Counted from the first letter of the stretch, positions 24,429-37,767 are shown. The stretch: DNA of 64,000 nucleotides from Rotaria sordida (GCA_905250125.1 CAJNOL010000193.1:62001-126000), one strand, 5' to 3'. The notes: generated from the letters alone by a model not told the origin. Made by a program: numbers and translations.

Positions 24429-26923
24429 TTATGATAACGTTGGTTTTTCTTCTGCATGAAAAGTTGACTGTGAAATATTGTTAACAATAGCGGAAGATGT
24501 TGGTGGAGGAGAGGCAGACGTAGCTGACTAAAAAGTACAAAAAACAAAACAAGTAAATGGAAAAAACAAAAATAAATATTATTTTAATTTACTGCAGCAT
24601 TAAAAGGTGTCTGCGGATGAAGAGTTATACTTGAATTTGTTGGTTGTCGAACTGGTTGAACATAATTAGCTGGTATTAAACCTGTATGAATACGATCAAT
24701 TGTACCCAAAAACCAATTAGAACTTGTCGATTGTAAACCTAGAAAATATAATATGAAATTCATATGATTAATAATTCTTGTGTTCGGAGTCTATTATCTT
24801 CAAATAGAGATGTACAAGGTAAATGCAAGTTAGAAAATTTTTCTTAGATACAACTCAAAAACGATTAATCATTTACAGAACTTCCCTTGTCAGTCACGAT
24901 GTGAGATACAGAATAATCTTATTGTGTAAGTCTCTGTCTTAGATTTTGACTTGAAATATGATCTATCGATAAGAAAAATTCTTTCCTTTCGATCTACGCA
25001 AGCTCTAACTTCCTAGCAGATTCCACTCGAGTGTTACGGAAGCTTTCCAGAGGCACCCGATTTCAGCAAATTGGCCTTGGCAGACTCCAAAAGAGATTAA
25101 GACAGGGGTAATTCATGATGCTAAGTCGAATCATGATGTTTGTTTTCAGATTCAAAACGACTTGAGACCACTATTTTAGTATTTTCGAAATCTCAAAAAT
25201 TTTTCCTACACAGTATAAAAATCGAAATTTTGAAAAAGTGGTCTCAAGTTACTTTGAAACTGAAAATAAACATCACCATTCGACTCAGAATGATGAATTA
25301 CCTCTGTCTTAATACCTTTTAGAGTCTTCCAAGGTCAATTTGCTGAAATCGGGTGTCTCCAGAGAAATCTTGCAATGCAAGAGCGAAACATTTTAGGAAG
25401 CTAGAACTTGAGTAGATCGAAAAGGAAGAATTTTTTCTATTGATAGATCATATTCAAAACCAAAATTTCCGCAACGGCCTCACTTAATTGATCAGTTGTT
25501 GACCAATCAGATTTTGGCATACATTGATGGTCTAAGATTTTGTCCCTTGAATGGTAAAAAGTCCAAATTTCTATGCTGTTTCTATCAAAATTTATTCAAA
25601 AAACCAATTAGATCCATTGCTGTTTGCGAATGAGAATAGTTTTCATCTCACTAGAATTTGGTAGTACGAAGAAAAAAAAAGCGATAGTAAAATGAATTCA
25701 AACTAATATATTCGTGATACACAGTAGACTTGATATAATTAAAAAGTTCTCAAGGATAACTTTGACATACTCTTGAAATATGGAATTTTCGCTTTTTCTT
25801 CTTTGAATTAAATCTTATTGACTTCGTGTCGAAAACTATTTTCATTCATCAAAACAATTGAAATCAATAATAGTTTCTTTCGACATATTACACTTTGATA
25901 GATATTTTTTTTTCTTACAATAAAATCCTTACCAAGTGGTGCTAAATAAATAGTTGTTCCTCGTGCAAATGACAATTCATCAGAATTTCTAGCCACATAA
26001 TCATATAATGCTACAACTCGTGCTTGAGTATTTTCTTGTTCTAACCAACTATTATTAACAGCTAAACAAAACAGAAAAAAAACAATTCTTTTTTTGTTTT
26101 TTAAATAAATTTTTTATAAACTTTGTCTTTTTTTAATAATTGAATTAAGAAATTTTAACATTAACATTGGTGTACCCAATGAAACAAGAAAAAAAAGAGC
26201 AACAAGTAAACTTGATGATGATGATGTTGTCGTTTGTTCATTTAAATTAGTTGTACTTCTTTGTAAACTATTATAAATAGCTGACCATGTTTCTTCTGTA
26301 TTTCCTTGTGTTGTTTGTCTTAAATGAAATAAACGTAATAAACGATGATAAAGATATTTTAAAAATTTCCATATTAAAACAAGTGGATAAATTGTTGTTA
26401 TTTCATGTCGTATACGTGTAAAATGATCTAATACATCAGTTACAGCACGAAATGATGAATAAACACTTGTAAATGTTGATTCAAGCATTAATGATATTGA
26501 ACGAAATGTTTGTATTACTGATTCAATTGATGAAAATGCTGAACGAGATTCATCAATAGCTAATTGAGCAAAATTACTAACGGGAATGTTTGATTGTGTA
26601 CCATAAGGTGAAAAACGATAATTATTATAATAATTTCCTGCTTGATATGGACCCAATGAATAAGGATTTAAATAATTTGTTTGAGGAGGATAAAGACCAT
26701 ATTGTTGTTGAACTGTTCGAGGAGGAGGAGGTGGTACTATGCCTTGTGTTCGTCTATAATTGATAATAAAATTTGAAAGAATCAAAAAAACAAATTTGTT
26801 TTAACAGAATACATACGGATTTTCAATTGTTGGTGCAAAGCCATTATTCATAGTATTAAATGAAGTTGGTATTGGTTGATTTGACATTGGTACTGAAGTT
26901 TCCCATGGCTTAGGAGCGGCCAT
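24429..26923 (-). CDS. PEX13: Peroxin-13, peroxisomal import docking protein
   Basis: Five exons (26923-26817, 26753-26122, 26061-25933, 24738-24593, 24527-24429) give 370 aa; human PEX13 is 403. The start MAAPKPWETS matches the family's Pro-rich KPWE opening. A Tyr/Asn/Gly-rich low-complexity region (about 50-105) precedes the conserved segment with AIDESRSAFSSIESVIQTF and STFTSVYSSFRAVTDV. Two hydrophobic stretches follow, the second being SLLVALFFLVSLGTPMLML. An SH3 domain spans exons 3-4 (ALYDYVARNSDELSFARG ... GLIPANYVQPV, about 263-325). PEX13 sits in the peroxisome membrane with PEX14 and receives cargo-loaded PEX5. The C-terminal tail is Ser/Thr/Pro-rich. Intron 3 (1.2 kb, 25932-24739) contains a hairpin element. 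Confidence 0.93.
24945..25465. mobile_element. Hairpin element within PEX13 intron 3
   Basis: Left arm (about 24945-25180) and right arm (about 25225-25465) are reverse complements, with shared blocks ATATGATCTATC, TTTCGATCTAC, CCCGATTTCAGCAAATTG, TCATGATG/TCATTCTGA and GTCTCAAG. Identity is about 75-80 percent, so it is an old copy. There is no coding frame and no clear target duplication. Transcribed, it would fold into a long hairpin in the intron. Confidence 0.75.
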
Positions 26924-27959
26924 CTGAAATTTAAAAAAAATACATAAACAGCTACGATACTCATTTCATGCACTTTAAAAGTATGAAAATGATAACAAAT
27001 AATTCCGGACCTAGGTTTCTAAGATGAGTCATTGATTGAGTTTTTTTGTTTTTTTTTTGTTCTTTGTTGTAAAAAGAGAATTTTTTTTATTTTATTTTAT
27101 TTGAATAATAGAAAAGAAATTAAATAAAAATTTTTGTTTTGTCGAATAGAATTTTATTATTGAAATGACATCTTTAACGAAATAGTATTTCATTGGTTGT
27201 TTCTACAATTGTTTTGCGTAGAAAAAAAAAAAGAAAAAGAAATAATCAAAAATAATTATAAACAATATTTGGCTTTTTTAAAGATATGATGTTATATTCG
27301 AAATTATTATGGATATTCAATCAAATTATAACAATCATAGATTACAACGTACATCATTGTAAGTATTGGAAATCCATAATTTTGTTATTTTAGTGAAATA
27401 AACAATAGAAATTTGATATTTAATTAAAGAATAGTAAAAATAAATAAAATAGGGTATTTTGATTGTTAAAATTTATAGTTTGTGAGAAAAACAAAAAATT
27501 ATGAATATATTATAAATCACTTTAAATTTTATGCTCTTTAGAGAACTATTTTGTTTTTTTTTTACATTATGCTGAATATCGGTAAAGTTGAATAAGAGAC
27601 ATTAGTTTTTTAAAGGATGAACTTTGTCTAGATGCTGCTCAAAAAAAGAAAAAATTGAAAATGTAATTTGATTAAGCAAGATAAAGTGAGACTAAAAATA
27701 AACTAAACGTCTTTACGTTGAAAATAAGAAAGCAATTTCAAATGATGTACACTCATATTTTTAGTCCTTTCGAACGTTTACTCATAAATTCTTATCTGTG
27801 AGTTTTTAAAAAAAATTCTGAGCATATGTTTCTAAAGAGCACGAAATTCGAATTCTAACTCAATGTTTTAAGAATTTTTTTTAAAAACTACTAAAAATAG
27901 TCTGTCACCAGGATAAAATTGAAGATTTCTTTATATATTCACTTTGCGTTAATTTTAAT

Positions 27960-28150
27960 ACTTTAAAATGGAATATAAATTTTGACCAGCTTCGTAGGTT
28001 TAATTCCAAAAACATTGAAGCAAGGGGGAAACAGCGGGCTTAAAGTAGCTCAAAGTAATTTCAAGTCCAAAAGTCCGCTGTTTCCTCCTTGCATTAAAGT
28101 CAAAGATATTTGACTCCGTCGAGTTATAAAAGCGTCTAATTATGAGAAAA
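27960..28150. repeat. Short inverted repeat
   Basis: GCAAGGGGGAAACAGCGGGCTT near 28020 is answered by AAGTCCGCTGTTTCCTCCTTGC near 28065-28092 in reverse complement. Weaker similarity extends about 40 bases outward. Probably a small hairpin element. Confidence 0.55.
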
Positions 28151-28647
28151 TCTGTACCAAGTGTTGTTTTGTGTTCTGTCACTCGTCAGCTTAATACAAT
28201 GTCTTTTTCTTATGTTTCATACAGATTTTGTAGGACTGCATCTTTTGGACACTTTTCAAAAATTTATGACGTTACAAATATTCAAAATTTTCGTCAAAAA
28301 TTATGAAAACGCAGAAAATTTCAAAATATTTTTTTCGGAAAGCTTAGCTTCCACAATCTAGTACCTCCAAGTTTGAACTCACTTTTGTCTTTTTTAGTCA
28401 GCATAATGCAAGTTGAAATACGGAAAAGTCCGAAAATAATTAAAAAGTTACAATCCACTTTTAGAGATTGTGAAAAAATTAGGCTTCTATCGCTTTCCAT
28501 TAAAAACGCAACAGATCTTGATATTTGTGCGGATACATATGCATCATAAGTTATTTTCTCGTTTTCATATGCCTTGTATTCTAGAATAAATTTTGTGAAA
28601 TGATCTCAAAAATTTAATCGAAGGTCATGCAATATACTTAGAACATA

Positions 28648-29160
28648 CTAAAAGTTCTTGCCACGGCGTTTAAAGGATCTTTTTGGATAAAGAGACCTAT
28701 TGAGAAATGAAAAACCAAATATGACATGTTGTAAAACTTTTTGAGGTGTGACGAATGGTATATAGTAAATCTTGTTTTCATAGGATTTTGACGGGCTTAG
28801 AATCAATTTACTGATAGACGACTACATACTCATATCCACACTGACAAGATGACCGGAGGTGCTACATATAGAAGGTTGTAGCCCATCAAAAACTCTATCA
28901 AATCGTATGTGAGAAAAAATATTTTACAAATACCAAGGACTACAATATTCAGACACTTATCATGCTTGGGTGTGGATGTGTAATCGTCTCTTAGTAAATT
29001 GGCTCTAGTTCATTTAAAATCTTATGAAAACAGAATTTACTAGATACCATTGGACGCGCTTCAAAAAGTTCTACAACATAGTATATTTGATTTTTCATTT
29101 CTCAATAGATTTCCTTATTCGAAACTATCTTTTAAACCCCATGGCCAGAACTTTTGGTAT
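28648..29160. mobile_element. Long hairpin element, older member of family E
   Basis: The left arm (28648-28880) and right arm (28905-29160) are reverse complements at about 75-80 percent. Shared blocks are AAAGTTCT-GCCA, CTATTGAGAAATGAAAAA-CAAATAT, ATGGTAT-TAGTAAAT-TGTTTTCATA and CAATTTACT. The ACGAATGGTATATAG and GTTTTCAT blocks also occur in the young element at 14.8-15.1 kb, giving one family with two copies of very different age here. No coding frame. Confidence 0.8.
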
Positions 29161-32100
29161 ACTCTATATATAATATAAAATACTCAATGTACTTTTCAAG
29201 GTTTCGTAACATGTTATACAAGCTGCTCTTCATGTTTTGCAATCCTTCAAATTATAAAACAATAAAAATTCAGTTCTAATATTGAAAGAACATTGTCGAA
29301 TTCATATTGTTAAGGAAAGTTAAAAGATCATGACTTAATTTCTTGGTCTAAATCAATTAGTAAATACTTGACAAGCGTGTTGATTTTCATTTATGACAGA
29401 TAACAAAAATCAGTATTTTCTAACGAATAAGAATCATAGTGAATCAGAACCTTTTATAATGTCGGATAAAAAATATAATCTTCTTGTAGAGCAATGTCGA
29501 TAGCATAGAAAAACATAGTTTTTACCTTTATGGCTTCATATATATAAGAGAGCAAATTCTGCTAAAGTAGTATTAGTTAAAATCAATATTCATTATGCAT
29601 TTTCATCTTCATATGAACAAATATGGTTTCTATGAAAGCCGATCACGTGTTCTCAAACTATGTGGATTATACTCCCCAGGTCAATCGTTACAAATCACCA
29701 TAAATGATCGTTATAACATATCTAGTATTACTATCTGTATATGACGCCATAATGTCATCGTATTATTGACCCTGTATTTATGCAGACATACGACCTGGTT
29801 AACGTTTCATATTTCACCGTAAACGGATCGTCATGATAAGAAGACAATACTTTGTAATTCATTTTTAGTCAAAAACAAGATATATCTGATTCTACATATA
29901 AGTGTGCTAATGTTATTACTTTTTTTTACGCTCCATCCATAGAACTAATTGACTTTTTTTAATGAAAATTTTAGTCTCATCAGAAAGATCGCAATTTAAT
30001 TACCATCGAGTGATCAAGTTACTTTGTGTGAAAAAAAAAATAAAAAAAGGTGAAGAGATTTTAGAACATCATTACCTAATTCTGAAGCTGATTTATAGTT
30101 TTGTCAAGTTATTTTTATTACTATGATTAAAGACAGCATTTCGGTGATAAAACCTAATATGCATCTTATGTTTTCATAATAAAATATTTACGTCAGCAGA
30201 AGAATGATGAAGAATATTTTTTCATAATTTCTTTTTTTTAAACAAATGATACCAATTTATTCTTTTCTGAAGAAATTAACATTAAGGAAAACATGACCAT
30301 TTCTTAAAACGTGATTCGATGACGAAAACTTTGCCTTTTTCAAATTTTCTTTTCTTTCAATTCATTGTCAATATTCATCCATGGCAAGTCTTTATCGTGT
30401 ATTAAACGAGACGTCTTAGATATTTTGTCGTCCTCTTATACAATCGTTAGGTCTAAAGTATACATTTATCTCTCACATACGATAGTGATGAACGAATGGC
30501 TTAGTTTCTTTAATGATATAGTCATACCGCTCATTCACATACATAGTAATTGAAAAAATTCTCAAAATTACAAAGACTATAGTACATAAGGAAAAAAAAC
30601 TACAACTCATTCGCATTTTTTCCGCAACTTATAAGTAACTAATTTGTACACAAAACATCAGAACGTTGGTTGTTAGGTTTTTTGCGCAAAATTTTTGATG
30701 ATTACTATTATCACCTACTCAAAAAAATATGTTATTTACAGCAAAAGACGGTAATGTACCTGGCTCGAGATCGATATTCGAAGAAGAGGCTTAGACCAAT
30801 ATTAGACATTATAAATCATGAGTTTGATTCAAAAAAAAATTTCGATCTTAAAAGTTTCTGAGTCTACTAAACTAAATGATAATTTGTCTTTAATTATGAA
30901 TTTACGGTTATAACATAAGCGGCGGAACTACAAAACTTGGAAAAGTGAAAACATATCCTAGATTTACATTTCGTAGGCTCTAACACATTTCTTCTTCCAT
31001 TAGATTGGTAGATTTAAGCAGCACATCATATTTTTTTGTACAAATGCTAATATTTTTCGTCACCTCCGGCAGTTGATCATAATATATTCGTAACCAAGCA
31101 AACTTAGAAAACATTGAAGTAAATATTGAATTATTCATCATTAAATGAAAAAGAACTGTACGAAAAATCTAAGTAAGATTAAATAGACTTTATCACAATT
31201 TTCCTTCGACTAAGGTTACAACATACCCATTAAACATTTTGTCCGGTAAAATAGATCAGAATATCTTCTTTGTATGTTTTTTTTTGTTTATGTAAATTAC
31301 GAATTTTTTTCTTATCTTCATCTCTATTACATATTGCAAAATGTGAGTTCGATAGTAGAGAGATACTAACTGTATTTCATCTAAGTGGCATTCAAAAACT
31401 TGTCTTCTCGCATTTTTAACTTCTAGATAAGAATCTTATAAAAAAAAAAAAACAATATTATGTAAATAGATTTGATTATCATAGAAATTTCAATTCAAAA
31501 ATCACGTTATACTTTTTGAAATTATTTTGCTTTTCAATTTACCTTAAAATCAAGGACTTCTGTGTTAACTGTATTGTATATAATAATTATGAAAAATATT
31601 CTGACAATGAGTAAAAGACTTTCATACATGCAAAATTCTTATCTAATTTAGGTAATAAATCATATTTTTTTTTTTATTCAAATAACAAAAATGATTCATA
31701 TGCACTATTATATCAAACATTATAATGTATTTATTTTCAAATGATTCATTATATGCTTGTTAGACTTTTTCTGTTCTACTTAAGAAACACATAACAAAAT
31801 TTAGATTTAAATCATATTTACGTTTGAATATAAAAAAGTATTTTATAAGAACTTGTTATATATATAGATATTTTCTTTTTAATAATCATTTGTTTGTTTT
31901 TTCTTATATTAATTTACAATACTCGAGTGTTCAAATGAAAAAAAAAGTGTTTGAAATATGAAATAGTATAGCTATATTAATTATATAACATAAACATATG
32001 TTCCTTCTTTTTATTGTTTTTTGTTGGATGATTTGACCTTCATTCTTTCAAAAGAAACTCGTGTCTCAATGAAACATTGATGACGACTCTAGCACACCTA

Positions 32101-32759
32101 TTACAATTTCAATCTCTGCCTCTTTTTTCTTCTTCTCTCTCGTTTTTTTTTTTCTTATTCTCTTTCTCAATTTTTTTCACTGTTTCTCCTTCGCGTCTGC
32201 TGCTGCTGCTGCAACTACTCCCCATTTTTATAATAGAAGAGCTGAAATAATAAGAGAAAAGAACATTGACGAAAAAGAAAAAAGAAAAAACTCAACTTGC
32301 ATTTTTATATGTATGTTACATACATGCGCACATAACAAGGAAGAATTAAGTTGACGATGAAGGACGACATTGAAAAGGTTTTTTTTTCCTTGTTTTTTTT
32401 TTGAAGAAATAATTTTTTTTCCTCTTATGATAGAAGAAAAAGAGAGACAACCACACGTAGACATACATTAAGTTTTTCCATATTTATTCACGTGGGATCG
32501 AATGAATTTTATTTTACACTACATCCTAGGCCTCTCTCTCTCTCTTTTTGTTCTGTCATTGATAGAAAAATAACATCAACGACGACGAAACTTCATCTGA
32601 CTCGTCATCAATGCAGAGTGAAAAAAACCGGTGGTTATTACACGATGAGAATATACATCTAGTAGGACAGTGCTCTATACTTTAATCTAATCTTAATATT
32701 TTTCATTATTTAAAAAAATAAAACAAAAATAAATAAATCTTAATAAATCTAAATTTTAG

Positions 32760-33463
32760 ATGCGTCATGGAACGGGTGATTATGAGCAATCGGCATTCAA
32801 TGATATTCGTATTGATCTTCGAGGTGGTGGTGGTGATGCTAATATAAATAAAAATCAAACATATTATGCTCATCAATATTCAACTGAAACTGATCAACGA
32901 TCACAAACTTCCGTACCAAGTCGAATATCAAGATATGCAGGTAAATTAAAATATAATATAAATAATTTTAATATATAATGAAAATCAAAAATATTTATTT
33001 TGAAAAGAATATCCACAAGTTCGACCAACAAATCCATTATATTCAAGTCAATCAACAATAAGAACACATGGTTCAAATGCTCAAGCAATTGGTGGTGTAC
33101 CAAGTTCAAAAAGTTCTGCTACATTAGTAAATCGTCGTCAAAAATTTGATCCACAAGCACCACGTCGTCCATCAGATTGGAGATGGTTAGCAATATTATG
33201 TATCATTTTATTTTTTCCACTTGGTATATTTAATTAATTAGATTTCTTTTGATTATTTCATAATTTTTTTCTATTATTTAGGTTTATTCGCGTTTGCATT
33301 TGCACGTAAAGCACAAAGTAAATTTCGTGATGGTTTTGTTATGGATTCACATAAACTTAATAAACGTGCTCTTATACTTTGTATTTTATCTATTATATGT
33401 GGTATTGCATTAATTATTGGTCTTCTTTTTGGTTTCGATGCATGGCCAAGAACAAATGGATAA
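32760..33463 (+). CDS. CD225/dispanin family two-helix membrane protein
   Basis: Three coding exons (32760-32940, 33008-33223, 33282-33463) give 192 aa. The ATG is the first base after a splice acceptor, so a noncoding exon lies upstream. The N-terminal 100 residues are polar and disordered (RGGGGDANIN, SSKSSATLVNRR). The CD225 domain follows: RRPSDWRWLAILCIILFFPLG is the first helix, FAFARKAQSKFRDG the basic loop, and RALILCILSIICGIALIIGLLFG the second helix. The family includes IFITM, PRRT and TMEM233-type proteins, which alter membrane fluidity and vesicle fusion. Which branch this belongs to cannot be told by eye. UQCR10 follows about 1 kb downstream on the same strand. Confidence 0.87.
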
Positions 33464-34452
33464 TATTTATATATAATTAATGAGAATTAGATTAGTAAAA
33501 TAAATCATGTTATATATTTTTGTTCATTAATTTAACAGCTTATTGTTAACAAAACTAAAAAAAAGAAAAACAAATACAAAAGAACAGTTTAAATTATAAA
33601 GCACAATTTACTTAAAATTAAATATATTGTTTCAATTTAGTCTTTTTTTTTCTTGTATTTTTGTTGTGTGATTTTCATACTCATGGGAAGCGCTCAGAAA
33701 TATTTCAATTCACTTTTTTTCTATCCATTCTTGTATATTCTCATGTATTTTTTTTTTCTATTGAAAAACAAAAATTATTGATAAATTTATTTTTCTTTTT
33801 CATGTTTGAATTGTAGTCTTAATTTTGCATTTCATATTTTAGAAAGAAAAAAAAAAGAAAAGCAATAAGGATGATTTATCTTGTTAGCGATGTTTTGTTT
33901 TTTTTGTATTTGAGTTTTCATCAAAAAACAAGATTTAGTGTACAAGTGAGAATAGTAATAAAATTTTATAGAGTTAATATAAGATTTTGATTAGTTTAGC
34001 TGATATACATGTCTTTAATAAGTTTTCATATCGCGTAAATTATGATTTTATATGAATAATAATTAAATGAATTGATTATTTTCTTCTCAAATGTTCAATT
34101 ATTCGAAAAATTCGATTTTTCTGAATTTTCGAGGAAAATATATTTGTGTGATCTAGTATCATAGAAAAGTCACGTTTAGATTAAAATCTTTTCGTTTGAT
34201 GACTTATAAAAATACAGTATACAACCAACGAAATAACTATGTCTCTCGAAAGAAAGATCAATAGACTCTTAACATTTGTCTTTTGTTTTGATTTATTCGA
34301 CCTTCTTGAATATAATTATTCTAGACTGAAAGATTAGTTTTTCTTTGGTTGTAATTGTATAGATATTATCAGAGGATAAGTTTAATGTAAATCTTTGAAC
34401 AAAAAAAAAACAAACTATATTCTTTTTAATTATTTATTCTAGATAATTTGCA
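33464..34452. other. Intergenic with UTRs
   Basis: Contains the dispanin 3' UTR and the UQCR10 5' flank. A splice acceptor (TTATTCTAG) at 34442 sits 11 bases before the UQCR10 start, implying an untranslated first exon upstream. Otherwise AT-rich with no coding pattern. Confidence 0.5.
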
Positions 34453-34665
34453 ATGTCATCAGTTACAAAAACAATTTATAATTTATTTTTTCGTCGTTCG
34501 GCAACAATTGCCTTATCAGTTGTTGTTGGTGTATTTGCTTATGAACGTTTGATAGATAAAACAGCGGATTATATGTTTGAACGTCGTAATCAAGGCAAAT
34601 TATGGAAACATGTTCAATCACAATTTAAAATGCCAACAGATGAAGAAGAAGAATCATCTGAATAA
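34453..34665 (+). CDS. UQCR10: Cytochrome bc1 complex subunit 9 (UQCR10/QCR9)
   Basis: A single coding exon of 70 aa; human UQCR10 is 63. The sequence fits the family along its length: TIYNLFFRRSATIALSVVVG covers the matrix start and the membrane helix, FAYERLIDKTADYMFERRNQ gives the conserved ER-D-AD pattern, and GKLWKHVQSQF is the C-terminal signature. A short acidic tail (DEEEESSE) is extra. The protein is a small supernumerary subunit of respiratory complex III in the inner mitochondrial membrane, near cytochrome c1 and the Rieske protein. A 5' UTR intron is likely. Confidence 0.95.
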   Translation: MSSVTKTIYNLFFRRSATIALSVVVGVFAYERLIDKTADYMFERRNQGKLWKHVQSQFKMPTDEEEESSE

Positions 34666-35189
34666 TCATAAGATCATAATTATTTACAACAACAATCAGA
34701 TCTTAAATAAGATCAAAAGAAAGAAAAAACAGCGAAGATGTTTAATTATAAACATTGTCCCGTTTGATACTCCCATTTAAAAACTAATTTAGTCTTTATT
34801 TCTGTCCTTGATTTTTCTTTTTTTCATAATAAACAACTCTTTAGATTTAATATCTTAGGATAAATATGCTCATGATTTTATTCATTAACATGAACGGATT
34901 TCCGCTCATTGATTTTTTTTTTGTCTAATGAATTATGATTAATGTAGTATATTTTTAAATATAATGCCAGAACTGAACAAGTACTCGTGCTCGAAAGGAT
35001 TGGTACTTCTACGTGTACCGGTGATCTGAGTGGTCAGTGCTCGTATGATATTTGTGGTACTCGTACTTTTCTAGATCTGCATAATGCTTTAGATCACCAT
35101 CAAAATTGACATTGAAGTTTCGACTCCAAATTTTGCACAAAGTTTTCAATGAAACTAATCCTGATTTCAAGAAAAATGTGAATGGAAAT

Positions 35190-35300
35190 TTTTTTTTCAT
35201 TAACTTTTAATAGAAACAAGATAGAGAGCTGCGGTTTTCATCTTTAGAAAGAGGAAATGAAGATGCATTGAATTGTATATTACAAGTTGTTTTAAAGTTA
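35190..35300. repeat. Family K arm, solo
   Basis: The block TTTTAATAGAAACAAGATAG, then AGAGCTGC, TCTTTAGAAAGAGGAAATGAAG, ATGCATTGAAT and GTATATTACAAG, matches the stretch at 56.60-56.69 kb directly and the right arm at 52.68-52.79 kb in reverse complement. No opposing arm is evident here. Confidence 0.6.
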
Positions 35301-36599
35301 TAAAATCAATCTTTTTGAAAAGCAACGTACCCTGTGGGATGACTATACTAAATTTTCAGTTATTAGACGTGTATCCGAACTGCTAATGGAAAATCTACAA
35401 AAATTTCCAAGCCTCAGATTTTTAGATGTAGTTATTCAGGAGTCATAAGTATTCTAGTCAAAACTTTCGACCGATTTTTCAAACAATTGCTGTGAAAAAA
35501 AGAAAGAGTTAATCAACTATTTGAGCTAGTAGCCATGGTTAATCACGCACAATCAATTTGTTTGAAAATATTTGCTGGAACTATTTTTCAAATAATATCT
35601 AATTAAAAAATTTATCATCTCGGTTACGACATTCCATGTAGTGATTAGAGTTGTTTGATTGATGAAGTTTATCGATTAAATCAAGCACCTGAAAAATACA
35701 TAGTACTCTATCTGTAGAATAATAAGTATAAAATACCAAATTATAGCTGATGGAGATTGTTCGATTGCAATTCTTCTAGTTCGAAAAATCTGAACCAATT
35801 TATGTGTGACATATCCAAAGTTTGTCACTTACTATCATGTCATTGTATTTGCTGTATTGAATGCTGTAACCGACATGATGAATCTTTTAATCAAAGATTA
35901 TTTGAAAAATACTTTCAACAAATCGATTATGCATAATTAAGCATGCCTACTAGCTTAAAGACATGTTGAAACAAAAACTTGATTAACTCTTTCGTGTGGG
36001 CTTTTATCTGCCAAAATTACTATTTAAGATATGTTCTAAATACTATAACATGATATTTTTTCAGTGGAACATAGTCCTTTGGTCTCAAAAATACAGATTG
36101 ACAAATGGTTTGTTTAGTCATTTCTTCTGGAACGAATTTTTCTTATTTGATCACCACATTGGAATGGTTGCTAGAGAACACTAGCGATTATATAATATTA
36201 CTAACAGATTTATACAGAAAAGTAATATTTTTATTGTCTATCAGACACTCTAATTACCAAATTCAGAAGTACTGTCCTCGGGATTTGTGTTTAATGAAAG
36301 TTATTCACTGTTATCGTTTTCTTCTATATTAGTATCAACTTCTTCATCTTTTTTTTGTCGACTTCTATGTAATTCTTTGCATTCTTAATATAATGTATAG
36401 GCTCTCTCGACAAAGGATCTTCGTTAATAAGTTGTTCCAACATTTATGAGTAACCATACTTCTTTTTCTGACCATATCATCTGATAATCATCATGTTCAA
36501 TACCATCGCTAATAAACATGTAGTTTTCAAAATCAATCTTCATTCGAATAAGAATAATTCATTAAATTAATCATTAGTTCTATTTGTGAATAGCTATTG

Positions 36600-37000
36600 T
36601 CGAGTATCTGTGAAAGGCGTGAACATACTCCAATCGCAAATTAATACCATCAGTAGATCGAGCTCGTCAAACTGATTCTACGAACACTCATATCTTTTAC
36701 CCGTGAGTAAGCCAACTCAACTTAGGAACACATCCAAATTATTTGACTTTTGTATGCTAGCCTTAGAAAAATAGGAGGGATGTATTTTGTTGATTTTAAG
36801 CCTTATAATTGAGAACATAAATCTATTCTATTTTTCTAAGGTTAGTATATAAAAGCCTAATCTTTTCTGTATGTGCTTAAGTTAAATCGATCTATTCACT
36901 GGTAGCAGATATGGGTGTTCGTGGAACCATCTCGATCTACTGATATAGTATCAGTTCCCGATTTTGGTGGTGTTTATGTCTTTAACAGATAGCTGTTGTT
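36600..37000. mobile_element. Hairpin element
   Basis: The left arm (about 36600-36780) matches the reversed right arm (about 36825-37000). Shared blocks are ATCTGT, GTGAACA, CATCAGTAGATCGAG, CTACGAACACTCATAT, ACTCAACTTA and CCTTAGAAAAATAG. Arms are about 75 percent identical. No frame, no clear target duplication. Confidence 0.75.
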
Positions 37001-37475
37001 GTTTTTTAGAATAGGGCTAGTTGTATAGTGGGTCGAAACTTTTATATGATCATAGCCTTAATACGCAGTAAATATCTTTTATCGCAAATAAAGCATAGAA
37101 GAAAAACATCAAAACTGAAAAAACAAAATCAAAATTTCAACCTAATTTTGAGAGTAAAGGACTACAATTCCATGGAAAATTTTAATCATGAAAAAAATGA
37201 AAGTCAAAACTTGGAGATTGATTTCTACAGTGATCTAAATTAAAACATAGCTTTTTGTTTAAAAGAAATCACTGAATTAGTCATTACTCATGAGAAAAAA
37301 AACCCATGAGCGCAAGTTCTTGTAGACTTTCTCTAGTCTCACTAGGTCTTACATAGGTATGCATCAAAGTCAAAACTAGTTTTGAAGTTGATTCTGAGAC
37401 ATTAGAAGAAAACTGATATTGAAATGATACCTCCGGATAGGATCGTAGATCTACCACTTCTCTCGTTTATACGTC

Positions 37476-37729
37476 CAATATATATATATAAGATAAATAT
37501 AGTTTAAACGATTTTCTTTTTTTATTTTATGTTTGGTCTTTTTGATCATCTTCACAACATGAATACAAATTCAATATAAACATTAAAATAAACTTGATTA
37601 GTATAATATGATAATGAAGTTTATTTTAATGTTTATATTAAATTTGTATTTCTATTTTGAAGATAGTCGAAAAGACCGAAAATTAAACAACAAAAGAAAC
37701 TTGTTTAAGCTACATTTATTTATATATTG
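37476..37729. mobile_element. Hairpin element, about 250 bp
   Basis: Outer ends CAATATATA...GTTTAAAC and the reversed CAATATATAAATAAATG...CTTAAAC match. The inner arms share GGTCTTTT-GA, ATCTTCA and the long block AAGTTTATTTTAATGTTTATATT, which is perfect. The loop is only about 20 bases. It lies 38 bases before the piggyBac-type element. Confidence 0.75.
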
Positions 37730-37767
37730 AAGCAAAAAAAAATAGCTACGTCAACTTATTCATTTAA

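Larger units (their letters stand above)
26924..32759. other. 5.8 kb gene-poor region
   Basis: Upstream of PEX13 and of the dispanin gene, which point away from each other. It holds hairpin elements (about 27.96-28.15 and 28.65-29.16 kb) and two roughly 45-base direct repeats at about 29.67-29.72 and 29.79-29.84 kb. At 32.1-32.6 kb lies a pyrimidine-rich stretch that probably contains the noncoding first exon of the dispanin gene, since that gene's ATG follows a splice acceptor. No other coding pattern seen. Confidence 0.5.

Noticed and set aside
29670-29840. Two direct repeats of about 45 bases (CCAGGT-AA-CGTT...CACC-TAAA-GATCGT).
   Set aside because: Too short and diverged to define an element or a target duplication; kept only as a note within the region entry.
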